Shown piece after piece: positions 48,675 to 54,929 of a stretch of 54,929 bases of DNA. The translations under genes were made by a program, and so were the position numbers. The DNA is from Tritrichomonas foetus (lineage: Eukaryota; Parabasalia; Tritrichomonadida; Tritrichomonadidae): the NCBI GenBank assembly GCA_001839685.1, contig MLAK01000632.1:33502-88430 (forward strand), read 5' to 3'. Below the pieces are notes generated by a model, which was given only the letters and a program-made list of their open reading frames with translations, did not search any database and was not told where the DNA came from. Positions within the stretch are counted from its first letter, which is position 1; every line of letters starts with the position of its first letter.

Positions 48675-50411
48675 TTAATCACGGAAACGATTGAAGCTTG
48701 CAAAAATTTCCTGTTTTCTGGGAAGGGCAATTCCACAAGGAATGTATCCGGTACATAGTGGATCCCATCCTTTCTGATCGATCGTTTGAAGAATTTCAGA
48801 GACAACTTTCCTCATATCTTTCTTTCCATCAATGCTCTGTTCAAGTCCATAACGAACAATCAACGCTAAAGCCATTGTTTGCTCTCTATCAACCAATTGC
48901 TCAAGATATCGAATATCAACACTTTCATAATCAACTGAAAAAGAGTCCAAATCAAATGTTTTGATTTTCATATGTTCATGTTTTCTTCCACCTCGAATAT
49001 TACCTCTCCCTCTTCCTCTCTTATTTCCACTTCGAGCTTCACGATTAAATTGTTTAAATATCCTTCTAAATACTGGTATTTTATAGTTTGGTGCTTGTAT
49101 TCTTGGCTGTGGATGTCCAACACAAGATTCTCGACATTTTTCAGTGATATCATATGGTAAATAGTTTTCCATTTGAATAATAAAATCAGAAATAAAGAAG
49201 AAAGCACCAGAACTACCTGCCACCAAAATTGTAGAGATGCCACTTTGCTCAAAAAGATCACGTGCTCTTTCCAGAAATGGCGTGATTGGTTCACCTTCAC
49301 GTTTAATAACTTTTTGCATTAATTCATCACGAACCATGAAGTTTGTAGCTGATGTATCTTCATCAATTAATAATAATTTTGTATCAGCTTCAATTCCTTC
49401 AATTAATGCAGCAGCTTGCGAAGTACTTCCACTTGCATCTTCGCTAGTAAATGAAGTAGTATCTTTCCCATTTGGTAAATTTGAAATAAATAAAGAAATG
49501 TCAACATTTTTTACACATCTTCCATCTTCTGCTCTTAATTTCAAAGCAGATTCATCAGTTAGAACGAATTCTCTTCCATCACCTCCACGATGGTTGTAAA
49601 CACCCATCTGGATAGCTTCAAGCAATGTTGACTTTCCATGATATCCACCTCCAACAATCAACGTAATTCCAGCAGGAATTGCCATTCCTTTAATTTCACC
49701 TTTATGTGGCAAAACGAAAGTTCGTTCTAAAGAAGGAGGAGAAACAAAAGGAACACTATTATTCATTGGTTTATCAGATACACCATTCATTCTTGGTAGT
49801 ATTGATTGATTAGCAACAAAAGACACAATATTCTCATTTTTCATGATTTTTCTCAATTCGATTTGATCTTCCATAAGAAAAACAAAGTTTTTGACATGAT
49901 TTGGATTCAAATTTGCATAAAACAAACTGTTTTGGACACATTTAGGAAGAAAGTCAAACAATATTTTTTCAAGTTCATCAGCAGCAACACTCCTGCCATA
50001 TCCAGGGAATCCAATATTAAATCTGACAATTATTTTTAATGGTGTAATTTGACAAGCGGACCTTTCAATGACTTTTTGACCACATTTACTAATTGAAATG
50101 AGTCCACTTTTCCCAGAGCCATGAACACGAAAATTGAATGTTTTAATTTCTTTTCCCATTTTACGAATTAAGAAATCTTGCAGCCCAATTCGTGAACAAT
50201 CTAATTTATAATATTCCTCTGGGAATTTTGCAATGTCATGTGCTATTTCGACATGAACATTTGATGGTGGTGCAAATGGGTCTGATTGAACATAATCAAC
50301 ATGAAAAACATAATCACCAAAATCCCAAGCTCCATAAAGAGATTTATATGCACCGTATCCACTCCTATTGATTGATCTAAGAATTCCTCTTAAATCGGAA
50401 GAAGATTTCAT
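48675..50411 (-). CDS. ABC-class P-loop ATPase (PF09818)
   Basis: 578 residues, full length for this family. Walker A GGGYHGKST (254-262), ABC-type signature DASGSTSQAA (325-334) and Walker B plus glutamate KLLLIDEDTSATNFM (345-359) are all present. An N-terminal domain (about 1-245) precedes the ATPase core. A Gly/Arg-rich stretch (RGRGRGN, about 458-465) interrupts the C-terminus and could bind RNA. The family is predicted to be a soluble ABC ATPase without membrane partners, of unknown role, widespread in bacteria and scattered in eukaryotes, so transfer is possible. TCAA precedes ATG directly. Confidence 0.93.
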   Translation of the reverse strand: MKSSSDLRGILRSINRSGYGAYKSLYGAWDFGDYVFHVDYVQSDPFAPPSNVHVEIAHDIAKFPEEYYKLDCSRIGLQDFLIRKMGKEIKTFNFRVHGSGKSGLISISKCGQKVIERSACQITPLKIIVRFNIGFPGYGRSVAADELEKILFDFLPKCVQNSLFYANLNPNHVKNFVFLMEDQIELRKIMKNENIVSFVANQSILPRMNGVSDKPMNNSVPFVSPPSLERTFVLPHKGEIKGMAIPAGITLIVGGGYHGKSTLLEAIQMGVYNHRGGDGREFVLTDESALKLRAEDGRCVKNVDISLFISNLPNGKDTTSFTSEDASGSTSQAAALIEGIEADTKLLLIDEDTSATNFMVRDELMQKVIKREGEPITPFLERARDLFEQSGISTILVAGSSGAFFFISDFIIQMENYLPYDITEKCRESCVGHPQPRIQAPNYKIPVFRRIFKQFNREARSGNKRGRGRGNIRGGRKHEHMKIKTFDLDSFSVDYESVDIRYLEQLVDREQTMALALIVRYGLEQSIDGKKDMRKVVSEILQTIDQKGWDPLCTGYIPCGIALPRKQEIFASFNRFRD

Positions 50412-50415
50412 TTGA
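50412..50415 (-). promoter_or_regulatory. Initiator-like TCAA abutting ATG
   Basis: Minus-strand TCAA then ATG 50411; putative +1 at 50413, leader 2 nt. Confidence 0.3.
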
Positions 50416-51080
50416 AATGGATATTACATTTTTTACATCAAATGTCAATATCAAAATTAGTGATACAATTGTGATGTGAATTAAATTGGTGATACATGGA
50501 TAGCAATCATTACCCTTTGAAATTCACATGTACCCATAGGCAAGGATATTGAAAGCTTACATTTGATTCATGAAAATTTCATTCGAACTCACGATGGTCA
50601 TAGTAACTGTGCCTGCCCTGTATTTAAGCCATAGATGTCATTGGTCATTAGAAAATCAATGATATTTTTCTAGAAAATGAAGATATTCTTTATCATATCC
50701 CTGTCGAACACTCAAAAAAGATGATGATAAAAATCTCATCACTTCTGATTAAATTAGAATGCAAAAGATGTAATATAATTACATTTTATAATGATAATGA
50801 CCAACTCCGATGAATTTAGAAATAAGTATGAAAATGTGATTTGTAATTAAGATAGATTCAAAATAACTGCAAAAAAAGAATAAAAAAAAAGTTGAGGAAA
50901 TCATATTTAATATTAAATAACAAATATTCATAAAGATAAATGTGAAGAGGAAAGATATTATAAGTGTAATTCCAATACAATTTTCGGACTATTTATTTGA
51001 GGTTTGGCATTTCATTTTTATTTTTACAATCCGTAATTCAGAAAAAAAAACAATTGTTGGAAAGATTTTAAATTTAAACA
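50416..51080. other. Intergenic region
   Basis: About 665 nt, AT-rich. Two A9 runs off the main grid (50882-50890 and 51042-51050). A tRNA-like GTTCGAAT was checked and rejected. Confidence 0.45.
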
Positions 51081-52238
51081 TCAGTCAATTTCAGGAGCTG
51101 ATCCATTATTTTTTGATTTAACTCCATCAATTGCGCGAATGCCAACATGATTAGCAACACATAAATGTGCATATTCGACAAATGTGGAAATGTCTGACTT
51201 TCCCTCATTTCCCATTGAAATTGTTGGCAGTATATGAAGTGTTACAAGCGCTGGTGGCATTGAAAAAAGCCGCCAAAAGTATGATAACACTTTTTCACCT
51301 CGATACACAAAACTATTCCATCCACGAGGTACTCCGAACATTTTATAAGCTATTGTTAAAGGCTGTACTTTATATGGTGTTGAAAAAGGGATGTGTTCAA
51401 AAAATGGCATTAATATTTCACCACAGCCGATGCTTCGAAAACCTTCTGGGAAAACTAGTATTGGTGGTTTATCAAAATCGTCAGCTGTTTTCAAGAGCAT
51501 ATTTGCTTTACTGTCGCAGTCACAATAACTATTTTTATTAGCTGAATAATGATTCAAATAATTTGAAGTATTAATCGAATTATTCGAATTGTTACAAGAA
51601 TTGTTGTTTTTGGATAATTTTGAGTTTTTACTTGAATTGCTTGTTTGATAATAGAATAATTTATTTTTATGTTTTTCTTTTGTTTCAGAAAAACAATTTT
51701 GACAGCTGGATGATGAATAATAAATTGGATCAATACAAGATTCCAATAAAATATGGATTGCTTGATAGAAAAAGTTGTCTGCATTGAATGCATATGAAAA
51801 CCCATGATAAATCAAAACCAAAAATGGGTCAAGAATTGAAACATGATTCGAAATAAAAAATCTTGCATCATCATCGAATTTTCCATCAGATTTGATAAAA
51901 ATGATTCCAAAGCTAAATAAAATACATCGAATTCCAAAGCGCGCGACTGAATAGCAAAAAGTTTTGCCTGTTTCTGGATTTAATTGTAGTGCTTTCACGA
52001 ATAGCCGAAAAATGGCAATAATTGAACAGGAAAAAGAAACGATAATGAGGCAGAAAATGAAACGAATCGGCATGAAGAAAATGATCGAGCAGAAAATTTG
52101 ATAGGCAATCTTAATTGGTGTAAATTCGAAGGGTTTGCAAACTCTTTTGAGATCGTCTTTGCTTATTTTCGTCGCAGAAACTTGGTTTTGATACTCTTTT
52201 GATGGATTTGGTTCGGAAGAAATAAAAAAATGCGACAT
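51081..52238 (-). CDS. PlsC/LPLAT-family acyltransferase with Asn/Ser-rich insertion
   Basis: 385 residues. N-terminal membrane helices (about residues 45-80 and 100-116) precede the acyltransferase motif H-x4-D, NHVSILD (H132, D137), and later FPEGFRS, the substrate-binding E-G-x-R-S motif with Phe in place of Thr. A further V-Q-P motif (KVQPLTIAY) is conserved. It should transfer acyl groups to a lysophospholipid or glycerol-3-phosphate at an internal membrane; specificity unknown. Between the first two motifs lies an Asn/Ser/Cys-rich insert of about 60 residues. The start is ATG 52238; the longer frame begins with TTG. Confidence 0.82.
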   Translation of the reverse strand: MSHFFISSEPNPSKEYQNQVSATKISKDDLKRVCKPFEFTPIKIAYQIFCSIIFFMPIRFIFCLIIVSFSCSIIAIFRLFVKALQLNPETGKTFCYSVARFGIRCILFSFGIIFIKSDGKFDDDARFFISNHVSILDPFLVLIYHGFSYAFNADNFFYQAIHILLESCIDPIYYSSSSCQNCFSETKEKHKNKLFYYQTSNSSKNSKLSKNNNSCNNSNNSINTSNYLNHYSANKNSYCDCDSKANMLLKTADDFDKPPILVFPEGFRSIGCGEILMPFFEHIPFSTPYKVQPLTIAYKMFGVPRGWNSFVYRGEKVLSYFWRLFSMPPALVTLHILPTISMGNEGKSDISTFVEYAHLCVANHVGIRAIDGVKSKNNGSAPEID

Positions 52239-52742
52239 CTGCGAATATAATGTCAAGATCAAAATTAAATACTTATATGGCCGAATAGACAACCAAATTC
52301 GGCTATTTATACTAATAAAAAGTGGTAGTTATTTTTATATTTCAAAGTTTTCACTTTTTTTGAGATTATTTGGCTGATGAATGAAAATTTCACTGAGGAA
52401 CAGAATTTCTAAAATTCTTGATAAATTAATATCAGTGCAGTGAATTTTGTAACTATTCATATGTTTCTTAAGATTTTTTCCCAGCTCCCATTTGCATGAA
52501 TATCAAATGATATAAATCTGATGTGAATGATGAGAAGTATGTTTCATAGATTACTATTATGATGAAATTTATGCTATTAATCATATATTCTTTATCTTGG
52601 GTTAACCAAACCGTTTCAATGCAGCAATCTATTATTTAAGTGATATCATTTTCAAAACGATGAAAAAATTGAATAATTTCTAATTTTTTCTTGTCAAAAA
52701 TTCAATGTTGATGTCTGAATTTTTTTCAATACCTTTTCAATT
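52239..52742. other. Divergent intergenic region
   Basis: About 500 nt of AT-rich DNA between the acyltransferase and glycine decarboxylase genes. No other feature seen. Confidence 0.4.
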
Positions 52743-52751
52743 TCACTTCAA
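52743..52751 (+). promoter_or_regulatory. Initiator element TCACTTCAA
   Basis: TCACTTC matches the trichomonad Inr; putative +1 at 52745, 18 nt before ATG 52763. Confidence 0.5.
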
Positions 52752-52762
52752 ATCAACAAAAA

Positions 52763-54130
52763 ATGATGCTCTCATCATTCAAGAGGTGCTTAAATCATCG
52801 ATTCCTTCCACATTCAGATGAAACCAGGAAAGCAATGCTCGATGTTATTGGTGTCAAAACACAAGAAGACTTATTTTCTACAATTCCAAATAACTTAAAA
52901 TGTGATATGTCTAAAACAATCCCTAGTGGTGTTGATGAAAAACAAGTCCTTCAAAAGTTTCAAAATTTAGCATCGAAAAATCTTCCAGCAAGTGAAACAG
53001 CGTTTTTCCTTGGTGCTGGAAGTTATCGACATTATGTTCCAGCACTTGTTGATCATTTGATCCAAAGATCTGAGTTTATGACGCCATATACACCATATCA
53101 AAGTGAAATTTCACAAGGTACCCTTCAAGCCCTTTTCGAATTCCAGACTCTTGTTGCAAATATATCTTCAATGGACTTTTCAAATGCTACAATGTATGAT
53201 GGTGCTACATCATGTATGGAAAGTGCTCTAGTTGCAACACGCGTCACTCATAAACCCAAGATTTTGATACACCCCAGTTTACATCCACATTGGATTCAAG
53301 TTGTTGAAACTGCAGGAAGGCATAATCCGAACATCACTGTTGAAAGAATGAAAACACAAAATGTTGAAAATTGGAAAGATGTTGCGTGTGTGATTGTTCA
53401 AAATCCTTCGGTTGATGGATCAGTATGTGATCTTTCTAATATGTCGAATGAAGCACATAAAAATAAAGCATTGTTGGTTGCAGCATGTTCAGAAATTGTG
53501 TCTCTTGGGTTAATCAAACCACCTGGACAAATGGGAGCTGATATTTTTGCAGCAGAAGGAAGTTCGCTTGGATCAACAATGAACTTTGGTGGACCCTTAT
53601 TAGGATTATTTGCTGCAAATAAATCATTAATGAGACAAGCGCCTGGAAGGTTGATTGGACAAACTAAAGACTCTGATGGAAATGATGTCTATTGTTTAAC
53701 TCTTGCTGCTCGTGAACAACATATTAAAAGAGATAAAGCAACATCAAACATCTGTACATCATCTTCTTTGATGGGAATAGCTTTTTCAATTCATTTAGCA
53801 CTTTTAGGAAAAGAAGGATTCGCTAAAATGGCACAATTGAATCATATCAATGCTTCCAAACTTACCAAACTTATTGGTGGCATTGAAGGTGTCAAAATTG
53901 ACACAGATAAATTCTTTAATGAATTTACCGTTACATTACCTAAGGCAGCTGAGCCAATGGTTGATTCTCTTGTCGAAGATAAAGTGATGTGTGGTGTTCC
54001 ATATACTCGATTATATCGCGGCTTTGATTCTGTCAACGAAAATAAACTATTAATGGCAGCAACAGAATTGACCACAGAAGATGATATGCTAAAAGTTTAT
54101 TCTGCTATGAAGAAATATTTAGTTAAATGA
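52763..54130 (+). CDS. gcvPA: Glycine decarboxylase (P-protein) alpha subunit, hydrogenosomal
   Basis: 455 residues, the size of the separate alpha subunit of two-subunit glycine decarboxylase. Signature stretches: FFLGAGSYRHYVPALVDHL (81-99), YTPYQSEISQGTLQALFEFQ (109-128) and MYDGATSCMESAL. With its beta partner, which carries the PLP lysine and is not in this window, it releases CO2 from glycine and passes the aminomethyl group to H-protein lipoate. The N-terminus (MLSSFKR-CLNHRF) is a short, basic, Ser/Phe/Arg peptide of the type that targets trichomonad hydrogenosomes. Two adjacent ATGs; the second gives the more typical MLS start. Confidence 0.93.
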   Translation: MMLSSFKRCLNHRFLPHSDETRKAMLDVIGVKTQEDLFSTIPNNLKCDMSKTIPSGVDEKQVLQKFQNLASKNLPASETAFFLGAGSYRHYVPALVDHLIQRSEFMTPYTPYQSEISQGTLQALFEFQTLVANISSMDFSNATMYDGATSCMESALVATRVTHKPKILIHPSLHPHWIQVVETAGRHNPNITVERMKTQNVENWKDVACVIVQNPSVDGSVCDLSNMSNEAHKNKALLVAACSEIVSLGLIKPPGQMGADIFAAEGSSLGSTMNFGGPLLGLFAANKSLMRQAPGRLIGQTKDSDGNDVYCLTLAAREQHIKRDKATSNICTSSSLMGIAFSIHLALLGKEGFAKMAQLNHINASKLTKLIGGIEGVKIDTDKFFNEFTVTLPKAAEPMVDSLVEDKVMCGVPYTRLYRGFDSVNENKLLMAATELTTEDDMLKVYSAMKKYLVK

Positions 54131-54369
54131 TTAAACAAAGTTAGTACATTTAATTTCTCTTTATTTGTGGTTAGATATTTCATTCGGTTTTTTTCTTAAA
54201 TTCTAATTTTGCATGTCTTTCGTCATGTGCGAACTATTGATAATTTAATTTATATTGGACAAGTAAAATGTTTGATATTTGAGTGATGAGAAATTTATTG
54301 GTTATTTGATACAACATTGATAGGGCTTCACAAAAAATTCTGTGATAAATTTTGAAAATTTCCGATTTG

Positions 54370-54864
54370 ATGACAGAACAACCGAGAAGATCAAATCGTA
54401 TCCACATTTTCTTGTGTCCTCCAAAAATGATGGTACAAAAAGTATCAATAGTTCCAACTCGTCCTGTGGGTTGTTTAAATAAATTATTTTCAGAAGAGAA
54501 AATTTTTATCTATAAAGGCATTTTACTCCAAAACGAGAAGCCATTTAGTGAATATAGAATAGTTGAAGGTAGTCAACTCATTATGTTTTCTAAGAAAAAG
54601 GGAAGTACATCAGAATCAAATCAGATGAATGCATGGATGCATATTACTCGTGACCAAGATGACATCTTAAATAAAACTAGCTATCATCCCAATTTAATAT
54701 ATCAAACTCATGGAAAAGATCCCACAGAATCTTTCCTCGATACCGATAATGATATGTATAACAATAATATTGTAATGAATGAAGATAACAATCATCATGA
54801 ATTTGCAAAATTAAGAGATATAAGATATTTACAAATGGAAAATAGCTCAATATATTATGTTTGA
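54370..54864 (+). CDS. Small ubiquitin-like-domain protein
   Basis: 164 residues from ATG 54370. Residues about 14-70 show a ubiquitin-like pattern: first strand QKVSIVPTRP, a degenerate helix, then KIFIYKGILLQNEKPFSEYRI and a final strand GSQLIMFSK. No terminal GG. The remainder is hydrophilic, with Asn/Asp-rich and His-containing runs. A longer reading from TTG 54352 lacks an ATG. It is the second divergent UBL protein of the window, with no obvious similarity outside the fold. Confidence 0.55.
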   Translation: MTEQPRRSNRIHIFLCPPKMMVQKVSIVPTRPVGCLNKLFSEEKIFIYKGILLQNEKPFSEYRIVEGSQLIMFSKKKGSTSESNQMNAWMHITRDQDDILNKTSYHPNLIYQTHGKDPTESFLDTDNDMYNNNIVMNEDNNHHEFAKLRDIRYLQMENSSIYYV

Positions 54865-54929
54865 GTCATGACCTCCCCCTATAAATATCCAGAAATGAAA
54901 CCAACGAATGAAAAAATTATTCTATTCAT
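54865..54929. other. 3' flank at window edge
   Basis: 65 nt after the UBL gene; nothing seen. Confidence 0.4.

Noticed and set aside
50570..50640. tRNA on the minus strand suggested by GTGAGTTCGAAT
   Set aside because: The bases flanking the loop do not pair into a T stem, and no acceptor or D stem can be folded.
52239..52292. Acyltransferase start at TTG 52292
   Set aside because: No ATG in the extension; first in-phase ATG is 52238.

Overview
The window looks like nuclear DNA of a trichomonad (Parabasalia), plausibly Tritrichomonas, though species cannot be fixed from sequence alone. It is very AT-rich, uses the standard code, and has densely packed, almost intronless genes on both strands. 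About half of the start codons sit 1-41 nt behind a TCA initiator-like motif of the kind known from Trichomonas vaginalis. The content also fits: ankyrin and Sel1 repeat proteins, a BspA-like leucine-rich relic, a pogo-like DNA transposon, and a glycine decarboxylase subunit with a hydrogenosome-type N-terminus.

Layout. 0.4-9.2 kb: a helical-repeat protein, a CCDC61/VFL3 basal-body protein, a Mediator Med13-like protein, a CEP290-like coiled-coil protein and a small ORF. 9.3-16.5 kb: two ankyrin genes flanking a TRIC (TMEM38) cation channel and a small membrane protein; the second ankyrin gene carries several lesions. 17-30 kb: a small unknown, exportin-7, a Fringe-like glycosyltransferase, a TMEM181-like seven-pass protein, a large helical protein and two serine-rich unknowns. 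30.2-34.1 kb: casein kinase 1 and a Sel1-repeat protein. 34.1-40.1 kb: gene-poor DNA and a complete 3.25-kb pogo-like transposon with 47-bp inverted repeats and flanking TA. 40.5-54.9 kb: two ubiquitin-like proteins, two RRM proteins, a polytopic GT-C-like protein divergent from an eEF1A-lysine-methyltransferase-like enzyme, a PF09818 ABC-class ATPase, a PlsC acyltransferase and the glycine decarboxylase alpha subunit.

Most striking pattern. Almost every A-run of nine or more lies at one fixed phase of a 60-nt grid: positions 59 to 7 (mod 60) from 1 to 12,667, and positions 12 to 20 (mod 60) from 16,569 to 36,920. They are always A on the + strand, whichever strand is coding. Inside a 23-bp tandem repeat (16.65-16.91 kb) the repeat register is unbroken through four such blocks, so the blocks replace nine real bases rather than adding nine. 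This looks like a text or assembly-processing fault, not biology. It accounts for the in-frame stops that split the TRIC and exportin-7 genes, for a hidden start of the Sel1 gene, and for lysine or phenylalanine triplets in many proteins. Any KKK/FFF tract or stop falling in these blocks should be distrusted.

The genes are mostly unrelated housekeeping functions (transcription, RNA binding, nuclear export, signalling, membrane enzymes, flagellar base). I see no operon-like system. The candidate biology worth following is the glycine decarboxylase subunit, the repeated ACCAATAACCGC motif in a divergent promoter, and the extremely short initiator-to-ATG distances.
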